DNA from: Ustulina deusta
Taxonomy: Eukaryota > Ascomycota > Sordariomycetes > Xylariales > Xylariaceae
Assembly: GCA_023159155.1 (NCBI GenBank)
Contig: JAJNNX010000020.1
Coordinates: forward strand, 186,001-250,000
Direction of reading: 5' to 3'
Length of the DNA: 64,000 nucleotides
The position numbers were made by a program, and so were the translations under genes. Shown piece after piece: positions 1 through 12,900 of this stretch (within the stretch, counting starts at the first letter, position 1; each line of letters begins with the position of its first letter). Below the pieces are notes generated by a model. The model did no database searches and was not told where the DNA came from. It saw nothing but the letters and a program-made list of their open reading frames with translations.

Positions 1-790
1 AAACAATCGCTACAAAACTACAGAAATATAGCATTCTTTCTTATTATTATTATGTTTTAATAATAACATATAAAAAAGTTTAAATATAGCAGATATAGCA
101 AAGAAGCAATATTAAGGTTGTAGTTGCTACTATTATATTTAGTATAAGTATTAACAAGCCTAACATACGTTTTATCATTCACTAATTATTACTAAAAAGT
201 TTTAAAAGATACTATTAAAAGACTAGCCGTACTAGCCGAAATGGCAAACCGTTTAAATACTATCTATACTTTAGCTATAGCAATTTTTACACGCTCCAAA
301 GACTAATCAATAATAGCAACAGCAGTCCGTAATAAAAAGCAAGGCAGAAAAACCTTTTAAAAAAAGTTATTGCTTTTTATAACAACTAAACGGATTGCCG
401 CCGAGTTGAGATCTTTTGCTACTTTAAAGAATCATTTCCCAAAGCGAAATGCAATACTAGTTGCAATAACTGCAAAGCAAGCACTATCTTACCAATAGTA
501 AACTTTACGCAGTATGCTATAGCAGTATTAAAGCTTATATAATATTATAAAAAGCTAACACCGATACAATATATTAATATTTTAATAAAAAAAAAACAAA
601 ATTTAATTAAAAAGGTCCCAAAATATACTATAGTATAGCTAAGCATATTATAAAATATAATATATATTATATTTTTAATAGACTAACTGCTAATAATATA
701 TTAAAAAAAAAATATTATTTATTATAGTAGCAAAATAACTATATAATATTTTTAGGTATAATTATATTTTTACTTTTAAATATCTTTACT
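1..790 (+). pseudogene. RIP-destroyed RecQ-type DNA helicase (3' part)
   Basis: Frame 3 reads as the C-terminal half of a RecQ ATP-dependent 3'-5' DNA helicase once the many TAA/TAG codons are read as former CAA/CAG/TGG. Helicase motif VI is at 210-245: the codons now read YY*KTSRTSRNG, where YYQETGRAGRDG is expected, and every difference is C-to-T or G-to-A. The RecQ zinc-binding module follows, with its four cysteines still in place at 396, 450, 462 and 471 (CRRV...C-x3-C-x2-C). A weaker RQC-like stretch runs to about 790. The N-terminal helicase core lies before the window. In several fungi RecQ copies of this kind are telomere-linked; that this one was is inference. No functional product is possible. 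Confidence 0.88.
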
Positions 791-1120
791 AACTTTATAT
801 ATAGCTTAGCTTTAAAGCTTATTTGTTCTTTTCTAGCAAGCGCAACCTTATGCTAGCTATAACAAGCAAGGGTAAAAGTAACTAGAATATCTTATTAATA
901 ATAAAAAAGCTTCCTAGCAAAATAATAGTTTAGCTAATAGAACAAAAAGTTAGATTTGCTACTAAGCTAAACAATAATTAAAATAATCAGGATAGCACTA
1001 GAGAAGTTTTTAAATATTTCTAAAAAAGCACAAGATTATAAATAAAGTCAATAGAACACAGCAGCAAAGCTTCCTTTACAAGGACTGTTTAAGGTGCACA
1101 AGTTGCATTCACAAAGCTAG
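791..1120. repeat. AT-rich RIP-mutated tail of the RecQ block
   Basis: The sequence remains AT-rich with frequent stops in all frames and grades into normal composition at about 1080-1130. It is probably the degraded C-terminal and downstream part of the RecQ copy. I see no separate gene. Confidence 0.5.
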
Positions 1121-1432
1121 AGGACCCAACAGATAAGTTTCTTGTACCTGGCAATCCCAACCGATATTAACGCGACACGTTACCGTCATCTAGTAGATAA
1201 GATATATGTATAGATATGCCCTCGGCTCAGCGTGCCCAAGGGATTAGTAGATAATAATCTAATGGCACAAAATCAGAATAACAAGTCTGCATTCTATTGT
1301 TAATTGCAACTCCTTCTGACAACGAGATTAACGTAGCGGGGAGAGTACCCCATCTACCCCACCATAGGTAGGAGCGTGCAGGGGGAGTAGAGCCAAGGGG
1401 TCATCTAGGCGAACGCGCGGGGCAGCTACTAC

Positions 1433-1465
1433 CGCTACTTACCTACCTACTTACTCACCTAACCC
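1433..1465. repeat. TACC/TTAC microsatellite-like tract
   Basis: A short run of CTAC, TTAC and CACC units precedes the PAQR fragment. Similar TACC/GGTA tracts occur at 20105-20135 and 20265-20300. The surrounding 1130-1650 holds no gene I can support: the open frame there is proline/serine/threonine-rich with no family resemblance. Confidence 0.5.
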
Positions 1466-1659
1466 ACAGGCACCTTGGCGCGGCGCGGCCCGCGATTAGA
1501 TCCCACCAATCCTCCTCCTACTCTTTCCCTCACTCGTGTATCCCCACACCAGTCAACCTTTTCTACACTGCAACATCCATCTTGTATTGGATTCCACCAA
1601 CCTCCCTCACTTGTATCCGCATTCACCCACACTCCCTCGACAATTATATTCACGCGCCC

Positions 1660-1934
1660 TTGGTCTATAGTGGCAAAGATAGGCTGCCTTCTATCTGGAA
1701 CCGCACTTTATGCAGTGAGTCTCCCATTTTGCCCATACAGGAGACAAATTGATCCTAATACACGTGATTCGAAAGATGAGGTTTCCCGAAAGTTGGTGGC
1801 CTGGAAAGTTCGACATGTGCAGCTCCCACTCATTTATGCACATCCTGGTGGTCTGCGCCGCTATTATCCAGATGATAGGGTATCTGGAAGCCTTCGACTA
1901 TGCTTACTCAAATATTACCTGCTCGGCCTCTTGA
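1660..1934 (+). pseudogene. C-terminal fragment of a PAQR (AdipoR/hemolysin III-like) membrane protein
   Basis: Two exons join cleanly: about 1660-1714 (ending ...SGTALYA) and 1776-1934, across a 61-bp intron (GTGAGT ... CCTAAT ... AAAG). The second exon starts MRFPESWWPGKFD, continues SHSFMHILVV and ends EAFDYAYSN before the stop. This matches the last transmembrane part of PAQR proteins, which have [RF]PE-x-WxPGKFD, then an SHxxxH metal site, then a final helix. The metal-site histidine spacing looks weakened (SHSFMH; usually SHQIxHV). The other membrane helices expected upstream are absent, so this is a truncated remnant. PAQR proteins are 7-TM receptors or ceramidase-like enzymes. Confidence rests on the short conserved tail. 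Confidence 0.6.
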
Positions 1935-2329
1935 GTTACTACCTTTTGTAGAGCCTCTAACCACCGGGACGAGCGGCGACCTTCCAACCTAGGTAGCACT
2001 ATTGGAGGTTCTGGCAGCAAGGTGCTTTTGGGAGCCAGGAATGTTGACATTTATAACGAAGGAGGGAATATTCACTCTAGGGACCAAGGTTTATCAGTAA
2101 TGGTTAGGAACGCTTGGTATTGAGGGCGTGGCAGTGTGTCAGTGGTCCGTTTTGTTGTTTTGACGTTATGGGGTTCTTTTCCGGGAGAGATCCAAGCGGA
2201 TCAGCATGTGTTTTGCCGGCTGCTGGTGTGTGGCTCGAATATCCTGCTGCTACGAACCGACATATCAGCAGGCCCGAGACCTGACCTGATGTATGTAGAC
2301 CCTTTCGACTACTTACATATGCAGGACCA

Positions 2330-2540
2330 AGAGGCTTATATAAGAGGATCACATGACTGATCAGTAGTGCTCAGTTGTGCTAGCATGATTAGTAGTGATC
2401 AGTGAGCAGTACTGATCACAGGAAAATACTGAGGGAAGAAATCATTATCTATAGTCTACAACATTTCCTTTGTATCTGATCATTCCTTCACTCAGCTATC
2501 AATCTAAGCAATCTTTACTTAACGTTGGACAATAAGGCAC
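2330..2540 (-). repeat. Possible diverged LTR relic with TGATCA-rich tract
   Basis: This stretch has many TGATC/GATCA units (2350-2420), a TATATAAG box at 2337 and a downstream ATCTAGTCA/CTATCAA-like segment. In reverse complement the order resembles the LTR family at 29271, 35189, 44986 and 63567 (GATC-rich segment followed by a CACGTGAC/CATGTGAT motif). No TG...CA ends or target duplication were found. It may equally be the promoter and 5' leader of the CCCH gene that starts at 2714. The preceding 1935-2330 holds nothing I recognise. Confidence 0.25.
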
Positions 2541-2713
2541 AAGAATCAACTGGAGAGCACAGGACAGGATAGAATAGAACGGGCAATGGGTATAAATGGG
2601 TTGAAGTTCCCAGGTTTCAAGAGGCCGAATATCACCCCTTAATTGCTTTACTTTCTCCATGATATAACTGGAGATCTCCGGATTCAGAGATTGTCGTTGT
2701 ACCTTAGTCTATA

Positions 2714-4258
2714 ATGATGTATAACCCCTTCGATACTGCTACTGCTGTTAATCCATTACAGAATCCATCCGTTCTTACGACGCCGATTCCCGCTGCCCGT
2801 GGAGATCAACACCACTTCCTTCAACATGCTGCTGCCAGCACCACCACATGTACGAATCTCGGTCCGATTTTCGATGCTCAGCTCAACAGCAACTTTGCGT
2901 ACTGCTACGATCGTGGCAACGGCCAATATACTCGACTCATTCCCGCTGACATGCTTCCACCCCTCCAAAAACATTCCTGCTATGCAGCGTGGCTACGCTG
3001 GTATGATGGTGGTTCCTCAGCCCCGTGGTTTGCCTCCAAACGGATATTGGAGCAATACCGAGCCCGTTGTAGTACGAGTATGTAGTTTTTTTTTCTTCTA
3101 TAGTGCCTCTCTGGTGTTCGGCCATTTTCTCCCTGCTGTTTGACTGTGTGAAAAGCTGTGTCTTAACAAAAAATTCATCTCGTTCCTGCCTGCTAAGAAT
3201 CGTCCCACTAGAGCCCCCCGGTGACACCCCCCTCGCCAGCGGACACAATCCAGGTAAGCCACATGATCGATCAGGCATCACATAATAGCTGCCGGACGCC
3301 TATGCAGGGAGGATTTTATGTAGGATACTGAATTCTTTTCTCCTCTGCTGACAGCTTTGCTTCTCCTGTCTGAAACATGGGGAGGCTACAGACAGAGCAC
3401 GCCCGGCTTCGTTTGTTGACCGCAGTGGGGAGCTATGTCCTTCATTAACCAGCCGAGAAGCTCAAAATGTCTAACATTGACTTTTCTTTAGTCACGAATT
3501 GACAACATTGTCGTCACTACGCCTTCGACAGCCAATCTCCTCAGCCCTAGCCTGTCCAACGCCGCAACCGGCGGACATCGACGATCCAAAATATATTGCG
3601 ACAAATGGGTACATGAGGGTGTCTGTGCCTTTACCCAGCGAGGCTGCAAGTACAAGCATGAAATGCCATCGGACAAGCTTACGCAACACCAGCTTGGTCT
3701 TTTCCAGGGATATCCTCATTGGTGGAAGAAACACCAGGCAGACCTATCAAGACAGCGTGAGGCATTGCCAAGCGAGACCCCCAAGAACAGCAGCCAGAGC
3801 AATGAATATAGAGGGAGCAATGAACGATACATTGGCAATCCTATTGTTTCAGCCGCTGGGAATACCAGCTGTAGAGGTTTGTCATCTGATACAGGTGGAC
3901 AGCTTCCGTGGCGACAGAATGGCGAGTATAGCGGTGAATCCCAGCTCCTAGGAGCGAACTCTTCTGTAGTGCGAACAACCTCCCGAGATATGAGCGGCGC
4001 AATGAGAAATGTCATGAGTATGCATTCGTATTTCTCTTTTGTTCCAACAATCACAGACTCACTATATTAAAACATGAATTCTAACACTTGAGTTTCGTAG
4101 ACGTAGCCGCGAACATACCTAGTCGCGATTTGTCGCCTTGTCCGGTCTCCTACGAATCACCCTTCGGCCCTATCGCACCGCCAGCTCGCAGTAACGCGAC
4201 AGTGTTCATCCGAACCGATAGCAGACGTGGTGCGCCAACGGGGACAAATAGGCATTGA
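2714..4258 (+). pseudogene. CCCH zinc-finger protein gene, frameshifted
   Basis: Exons: 2714-3077, 3212-3253, 3492-4017 and 4101-4258, all with GT-AG introns; the last has a CTAAC branch site. The third exon encodes one C-x8-C-x6-C-x3-H finger (CDKWVHEGVC...GCKYKH, about 3585-3660) followed by a conserved LGLFQGYPHWWKKHQADL block. Such fingers usually bind RNA. In exon 1 the reading FAYCYDRGNGQYTRLIPADMLPPLQ is in frame 2, but the sequel NIPAMQRGYAGM is in frame 3. One surplus A in the A5 run at 2967-2971 explains the shift. The last exon ends early (...NRH), while a plausible continuation lies in other frames to 4433, so more damage is likely. It is a decayed gene unless the A-run is a sequencing error. 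Confidence 0.78.
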
Positions 4259-4439
4259 GTCACGCTCCATTCCACCTGGCACCAGGAAAAACCCTCTAAT
4301 TAGTAGCGGTAATACTACTTCTTCCGTATTGCCCACAAGTAACCCTTACGCCTCACTGGAGACACAAACACCAATTTGGGCATGGAGAAGCATGAACATA
4401 CACCCAGTGCCACTACACGGATCATTTGTTTGAGTAGCT

Positions 4440-6240
4440 CGTTGTCACACGGCCAACCTACCTAGGACCTGTTGGCACCATACAGGCTACATGCCGCCTT
4501 AAGGAAGTCATAGGATTGGAGACACGAATATTGTTAGCTGCAAGTACTCCCAACATGCCTTAAGTGAGGGGTTACAACCAATGAGTTAAGATTGTACTTA
4601 GTTACCCAGGACTCCCTACGTGTGTATAAGTAGGCCTGACGATTCCCAAGTTCGAAGGACTTGAGAAAGGAATCAACGGACCTTGAGACCCCTAGTTAAC
4701 TATTATTGAATATGACCTAAGTTCCAAGCCCTCTACAAGAGCCCTTGTCACATAGAGCCGATCAAGGTGTACGGAAAATGCTGAGACTACAAAAATCTTC
4801 TAGAGAGTCTGTTTGTCTGAAGGCAGCAAAGAATCCGTAGCGGTCTAAAATAACCCAATCATGTATATGCCTTGCCGTTGCTGCAACAGTTGTCAAACAA
4901 ACACGTATGGTTGCTCTGGACATTCCTTACTTCTATTAATATAGGGAAGAATAATACAGTGTTTTCTTTTCCCAAAACTTGACCCGGCGCCCAAGTATAA
5001 CAACACCCTAATTACAGCAATCATCAAAAATGATATCAAGATTGGCTGCGTGAGGGAGGAGCATCATTGCTGCCGAGATCACAAATAGCGCCTATTTGCA
5101 CGGGAAGGCATATTAACGTGAAGTGAGCCAACGAGTAAATCGAAACACGCGTGACCGGTCCAACATCATCAGGTGCCGGGAATCCAACATGTGTTCCAAG
5201 AGCAGAGTTAGCTAGTGCGGGAGCTTACAGCAATCGTTTCGTTTGCAGACCAGCGCCTATCAGCTGGCGTTCTGCCTGCTAGTTCCCATTAATGTAAAGC
5301 AGGTTTTATCAACCTGCGTAAGTAAAGGTAGAACCGTATGTATTGCAGCCTGATAGAGCAAACGTCAAAGGAACCGCAGCTCTTTCTTGATTACCTCGTC
5401 TTTCTATGATTATATATTAATTACGAGTTAGAAACTGCGACCCTAATACTGTCCATAATTAAAAATTCCAACATAAATCCTACTTCTCTTTTACTAAAAA
5501 GTATAACTTAGATAAAAAAAACGCTTACTTGGTTAATTCTAGCGATTTATCTTTAGCAAACACTCTTATTTATACTTCTAAATTTAATACCAAATTATTT
5601 CCTAGCTACTTGATTTATGCTAATTATACGTTAGCTAGCAATAAAGTAGTAGTACTCTAGCATAAACAAACATACATGATCTACTACTAGTTTTCGGGGG
5701 ACGCACTAATCTTTATTAATAGGGGAGTAGAATTATATAACCCGTCGACTATTAATAGGTACTAACGCTAGTTATACATTAAATATTAAGGATGGTTTGG
5801 ACGAGCTGCAAACGGAGAATTGCAAACAGAGCAAATGGTATTAAGAGATGACATTAGTGGTGAGCCGAGTGCGCCTCACCAGCGACGCTGTGGACCGTAA
5901 GGCAACACCGGCCTTATGCAACTCATTCCTCACAACACGCATCCATTATAATAAAACCTCATTATCAACAGATCATTATTAACTGTCTTAGCACGAGAAA
6001 GACCGGTAAATCCATGTCACGTGCTATATTTTACAATTCGACCTAGCTAAAATAAGGCCAATAAATCAACACAAAACGCCAAATCTACCTTATCGTAAGG
6101 CTCCGGCCATAACCGATTCTCCTCTGCAACCCAAAGATACTTCTGATGTTGGTTTCTTGCAATGCTATCAATTCACTCAACTTATATGTACTTGTCGTTA
6201 GGCTGCGTTTGGTCGCAGACAGATTTGCGCGAGCAATAAC
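4440..6240. other. Intergenic region without a supported gene
   Basis: No long open frame with a family resemblance was seen. A short AT-rich, RIP-like patch occupies about 5400-5800. The rest has ordinary composition. Confidence 0.5.
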
Positions 6241-6243
6241 TAC

Positions 6244-6663
6244 TTAGTCATCATGCACCACACGCAACATGATAACCCCTTCTTTGCCGTCCGCCTGTTT
6301 GATCTTGCCGCAAGACAAACATCCACCATCGACACGAGTCTTTTCTTTACTCGCAACGTCGTTCTTGCCCAGGTTGCCCAGGTCGGGAAAGTACATATTA
6401 TGCGCAAAGGGAGCCCAGAACGCTGTCGAGATGCCAGCACCAAACGGGCTGTATGCATCTTTCCGAAGGGGATCCAATTTCTCGTTTGCATTTCTAGGCA
6501 ACCAGAAAAGTTTATTGGATGTGCAAGTTTGCAACCAACCTGAGGACCCTTCCCCAGGGGAGCTGACGGCATTTTTTAGATCGAAATAGCCATCGGATGT
6601 CCTGGATGACAACTCATCGCCCGGAAAGCTTCCTGGATCTAGACATGGTGCATCTTCACACAC
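6244..6663 (-). other. Exon-like open frame without a start codon
   Basis: There is a 139-codon open frame on the minus strand, with balanced composition and a CLSCGK dipeptide-type Cys pair near the C-terminus. It has no ATG before the last third, so if real it is an exon of a larger gene or a remnant. It lies 250 bp upstream of the giant gene and points away from it. The opposite strand is also open here, which lowers the value of the frame as evidence. I recognise no family. Confidence 0.25.
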
Positions 6664-6914
6664 GGGGCTTCACCTTTCCATTTCGAGGGGACGAACGGCA
6701 CTTTGGGCTGACGTAGCCACTGGCCTTAACCCAGCCAATGTGTTATGTCCTAGGTACAGTGTTAGATCACCGTGCCTTATAAAACAATGATGTTTTCCCT
6801 TCGTAGATCGTATAATACACATCCCTTTGTTATCTCTTTCATACAACTTGTACACTTTCTCCACCCAGCCACTACCACTATATGACCCCCAACACTCTTG
6901 CATCAAGTGCCAAG

Positions 6915-9900
6915 ATGGATCTTCTTCATGCTGTCTTCAATCACCTTGTGCTGCCTCCCCAAGTACCTGGAGGACAGGATGCAGACGTCGAGGCCATCTC
7001 ACACGATGTATTGAAACGGATCATTCGCGCCTGCGAGACTATTGACGCAGTCATAGATTCGCCGTGGTCCGAAGCGTTCCAGTCCCTGCGGGCCTCACTT
7101 AACGCCTGCGTTTCTCTCAATTCAGGTCGTCTTGAGAGGTCAACGATGCTGGAACACTTTAGTCAGCTAGACCAGACTAACATGCTTATTCTACATGTAG
7201 TTGAACAGAACTCTGCCTTACTTATTCGGCGCGATACCTGGTTAGTAGATAGCACATGTATTATAATAGCTTTTTAGTTACTAACGAAAACAGCAACGGC
7301 CAGCAATGCATCTTCGAAGCATTCGAGACATCCGCTACCTCTGAGCGAGTTCTAGCTGCAGATGGTGCCCTCCAGTGGGACTTTCCTGGTCGTTCTGTCC
7401 AGGTGCCCCTTGACGTATTCGCCAACGTGCCGTTCCAAGAGAGCCTCGCTGCTTTTCTCGAGCAGGCTAGTACAGAATTGCTCCATAGCCTTCAAGCCAA
7501 TACTTGGAAGGCTAATGTCTCCGTCGTCGAGACGCGAGATACTACTGATCCGGCCCTCGTCACACATATGCTCATGCCACTTCTCGAGGCCATCGGTAGT
7601 CACTATCAGGCCCCCGTACTCCGGAAGCGAGTGAGAGATGAGGTCAACATACAGGGTAAAGACTCACCCTGGCGACGACTTCCATTCTGGCTGGTCTTGC
7701 GCGTCGCCGCTCAGCGACAACTCAGCCTCGCGCTTGGCAACGAACGGGGCCGGATCGGTTACAAATTTCTCATGTGTGTTCTCCTGTGTCAGCTTCTCCA
7801 GGAGTCTGCCGGGAAGCTCAGCCCGGAATTGGCCATGACGCTCCGCGCTAAGATTTGCCGCCGTATGGCGAAGCTGGAGCTAGATAAGGCCAAAGTCCAA
7901 TCGGCCAATGCAGAGATCTCCGAGCTTTTGTTCACTCGAATTGGCCCTATGATCAAGGCTATCGTCGAAGAAGCGACTGCACAAGTCGAGGCTACTTGGG
8001 AAAGATTCAAGCAGGAAACAACCCGTCATATTCCGAAGCTTCCCTTACGTGCACCTAACTATGCGCTCCAGCTTTCCCTTTCGCACAGCAGCGAGTACCT
8101 CAGCAATCTACTGTCTAGTTCGCAGATGCGACAAGTAGATCTTGCATCAGCTTCTCTCCCTGAGCCACTCGACAAAGCCGTTCGACAATCTCAGGAGTTT
8201 ACAAATCATGTTTTTTGCCTTACGGCTATGGAACTGCGCATAAATCACGACGATCGGTCTGGTTTGGATACCGCCTCTGCTTATGAAGCCCGCTGCCTAC
8301 AGCTGGCTGAGCAGATTGATCAAGTCTTTACTAAAGTTGGCACAACGTACGACTCTGATCCCGAGCACATGAGCGCCATGGTACTTATGCTATTTACCCT
8401 CTGGGTCCGTCTCGACAAGTACGTCATCGCCGCATGCCCTCTACTCGGCGACTATCGACCTGTTTTCAGTCCGGAGCTCCTTGACGTCCTCCAGCTTCCC
8501 ACCATCTCTGCTATGCGCCGTCTTCAGGACATTCAGATGCATTTAGACCAACGCCAGTCCAGATGTCGGTACGGCACTATCTTCGACAAGCTCGACCAGA
8601 ACTGCCTGGCGATGCGTTATGTAGCCCAGTCGGCAGAGATGCGATCCCTCGGCACGCGTATTCAAGACGCATCTGACCAGGCACGTGTTGCTAAAGAAGC
8701 CGAGTGGAAGCGGGAATGCGAGGCTTACGACAATCATACGGTAGCAATATCGAATGGTACATGTTGTTGCTCTTGGAGCAGCGGTCGGCGTGATGTGCGA
8801 GGATGCACAAAGTGCTGGCATTGGCGAGTTCGTAACCGCATGAAGATGCAGATCCGGGAGGCCTTCCTCCCCAGCAGCAATCCCGCCAGGGCCGCCGTAC
8901 TATTTGAGCTCGCAATTCCTAACTACCTAGCTGCGTATCGGAACGCTACCTGGCGGATCTTGAGCGTCCTAGCACATCCAGCCCGCCCAAAGGTTACCTC
9001 AAAACCAGAGATAGAACTCCGAGGCTGTAGGCCGCTGCAACCTCACATGAGAGCCGACGTGCAAGGGATATCACTAGCATCATCAATCAAGAGTTTTACG
9101 CAGACCCATTACAAGTTCAGTGCCGGAAGACCCCCGCTAGATGCCGTGCTGTTACCTTTTGCGGCGAAGTTTAAGCTGTACGACCGTATCTCTAGAATAT
9201 GGGTCAAAGACCTCAACCAGCCTTTGACACTGCAGCATCTCTGTAGCATCTACGTTCCCCGTGGGCTTCAATCTACTATTCTGCAGGCATCCCGGCATCC
9301 CCCACCAGTTGTGGACGGACCGTCATCATATGAAATCCAGGCGAACCAGAGCGAGTGTCCGTCTAACATGTCTATCCACAAGTTCACGGCTTATCAGAAG
9401 CTGCTTGCGGGCAAGCTGCAACGCTGGCCCAACATCTTAGTCGAAATGGGCTCGTCAAATCTCAACCTCAGCAGCGAGGATTCGATGCACGTATTATGCC
9501 AGCTCGCTGCCCAGGCCGGCCCGCAGTTGCCAGGTGATGTCTTCCGGGCTGCTCATGTCATATTCAAGGAGTCTACCTTTCTCGAACGTTTAGCGGAGGT
9601 TGTTGAAAAACGTCTACGCTCCATCCTAACAAACTGGCAGGAGCACAACTGCATGGAGCTGCTCATTACGCTTAGCTTACGTCTGTGGTCCCTATCCTCT
9701 GGTGCTGCCAGGAGCCGTGCCGTAGCTCTACTTGAGTCCGCACGCGATGCGACCTTGGAGTGGATCACTCGCCTCCGAACGGAAGTACGGACTGCCGTCG
9801 ACGCAGGTGCAGCGGAGCGTACTGCGACCTATGGCCTCTATGCTGCGCTATTATGCCGGCGAACCTTCACTGTTTATATCGAGCTTACACAGGCTATAAG

Positions 9901-12900
9901 CCCCAAAAGCCTCACTTCCTGGATCCAAGCATCTATGGCGCTGCAGGAGAACCTGTTTGTTGATATTGACGGATTGCCCCAGACATTGAGAAGCATGTTC
10001 GTCCGAGACGCAAAAAAGGCATACCAGATCCAACCGCTCCTTCAAACTGCCATCCAAGCCCACCCTACCAGTGTCGGCATCGCAATCGCCCAGAGCTGGT
10101 CGGACTCCTCTGAGGAGGTCTCCATACTATTCTCCGCATGGAATTTTCTACCACCGCCCAATGACCGTTGGATCACCGCCACGGTGTCCGAGGCCCAGGA
10201 ATCATCTAGCTTCAGCCAAAGGGTGCATTGCAACATTGTTGAGGGCCATGTTCTGGTGAATGGCAAGCCACGTGGCAAATTGCCCCTCGAAATCCGGAAC
10301 AGTCCAGTCATTAAGGACATGTTTGGCAATCAGCACCTCCTAACGTACCCGTCAACATTGCCGGGTATGACACATCGACTGGCAAACTTTGTGCATGGCC
10401 AGGAGGTGCATTTTGGCCTGCGTGGTGAACAGGTCGTTGTTCGCTCCCGAAGCAAGAATGGTCTGCTAGAACTAGTACCGAAGGAAGTCTTTTCCGGTCT
10501 AGACGGCTTCGATTTGCCGGCAGAACTGATGGATAACTGCGTCCACTGGCTTAACCTCAATACGGCATGCTTGGAGGTTCGGCGGAAGCCCACAATCTGG
10601 ATCAAGCGGCCCCGTGACTGGATTATCGACATCCCGGGCCGGCGGGCCACTCGCGGCGGTAAGGTCAACCTTGTTGACCCTCGGTCGGATGTGTTCACGC
10701 AGGTCGCAGGAATTTTTCGACATTTCGAACGCCCCGAAAAACTGACCGTATTCCAACCTCAGGCGTATAATGGGAAGCTGTCAGTCGAGTTACGCCACTT
10801 AGACCTGTCGTTCTACGCTAACAAGGCTGGCCTGCTCGAATGCCGGCAGCTCAAGGCCGAAGTTGATCCTAACCAGGATGCAGGCACGTGGTATGGTTTA
10901 GAGAGTAAGCTTGTACTGCGCGACGTCGTCTCTGGGAGGCGGAGCATTCTTGTGCCTCTGGGACAACCCATGTATCAGCGACGTGGTGTACATGTTGATG
11001 TTCGCATCAAGGGCGCCAACGACTATGGCACGTACCAGATCGATGAGGTAGTGGGTCGGATTTCATGCCCTCCGGAGCCGCGCCTCGTGTATACGAAAGC
11101 TCTCTACCACGCCGTCACATCGTTCTGCCTGCCCGATATACTAACTAAACGCACGGGTACAGAAGAGGCATTTCACATTCTTCGATTGGGTGCCGCTCAG
11201 CCGTGGATCCCATTGGGAAGTGTCACGCATCCAATTCTGAATGTTTTGAAGTCGCTGTCTCCCCATAGAGAGTACTACCCTCCTGAGATAAAGCGCCTCC
11301 AAAAGGTTCAATGGGACGAGCATTTAACTGTCACTATCCAACATGACGGTTACGAGCCTCTGGTTCAAGCTATCATGAGCAAGTCTAACCGACTCAAGAA
11401 GTTCGCTAATGCTGCCGCAATGGATTTTGATCTCAGCGACCTGTCGCATCTCCGTTACCGTGGTGAGAATCGTCGTCTACTATACGAGCGCCCAGCGCAC
11501 TATGCACCCAACCAAGCCGTGGATGACTCAGTCTACGTCCCCCGCGACCGCAAAGTCACGCCTAGGGCCACTCAAGTCTATGAAGTCGCTGTCCTAGTCT
11601 TTAAGCGGTGCCCATCGTTAAATATGACCAATACGCTATTGTCAGTCCTCGAGTCTTACGCTGTGATCGGCGGATTCCACGGCAACGATAGCTTCTTACC
11701 CAACTGCAGCCCACTCATCCGTCAGATCGACGACCCTATCAATGAAAGGTGGGGAGATTTCGTCAATGTCTGTCGTCATGCAGATGATCAAGCCCCTCTG
11801 TTGTTCCGTCTCGGGTTGCTCGCCTTTGGATCTAATGCCGACATGGACGCCGTCCGTTCGCTTGCTGCATTTGCTTCCATCGGTAAGCTTAAGAGCATAC
11901 AAGCGCCAAAGTATAGCAGCTTTGTAAATTTCAAGTCGCGAGGACGGCCTAGCCTCCAGTCCTTGCAGGAGCTCATAGTCCCAGCTCACCTCCCTTTCAA
12001 GCACAGATATCGCGTTGGAAACAAAATGCGAGACCGGGAGGGCCGCAATGCGCAAGAACATAAAGAGGTGTGCGAAGAGGAGGCCTGCCGGTTCGTCAGT
12101 CTTGTCCTGGAGCAGTGGCCAACTCCAGCCGCCGAGCTGTCGACGTTGAATTTTGAAACAGATGTTCTCGATGTTGCCTTGGCACTGGATAAGATAGCGC
12201 CGGAATGGGAACGAAGGCGGACGAATAGTGAATTGGAAGGTTATATCAGCCAGGTTCAAGAGGTTTTGGACTCACTTGAGGACTGCTGGGATGGTGCCGC
12301 GTTGCTAGATTGGGAAGATAAGGCGCCAGCATTTGTCGGGGTAAAGCATGGTCAACCCATTGTACCCTTGGCACGGGACTTGGTTTTCAAACCGTGCCGT
12401 CGTCTAGGAAATGAGGTTTCCAATATTCACTTCAAGACTCAAGGCGCAGCTGTGCGCGACAGCGCCTCCAACATTCCCGAGAGGAAGCCTTCAACGGAAG
12501 CTACTGAACTTGAAGGCATCCTAGCAAGGTTTGCTAACTCCCCCGATGCACTACGTCAACAATATGCCGAAGACATTCACCAGAGCTTAGCCGCGCTCAA
12601 GAAGACAGATCAGATGTTGCAGTCAAATGCTCAAGTTCCTATACCTATACCAACCCTTAATACAATCATACACGCCAAAGAGCAAGCATACAACAGGACG
12701 ACGCATCACCTGCAGCAGATCTCCGCTGCTCTTGCTGCGAACGACCCTCGGTCTGCATGGTTGCAGCTTAGCGCCGGCTGGCCTTGCATCAACCCCACTA
12801 CAGTGCTTGAACTCCTTAGGTCGATGAACTCTTATGATTTCGGGAGTGGCATGAAGGAAGCACTTGTATCATATGGCTTGGTTATCACCGAGCTTCAACG

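Noticed and set aside
1475..1951. 158-codon plus-strand frame read as one gene
   Set aside because: Only its codons near 1660-1714 fit the PAQR exon; beyond 1714 the frame runs through an intron and out of frame with the real exon.
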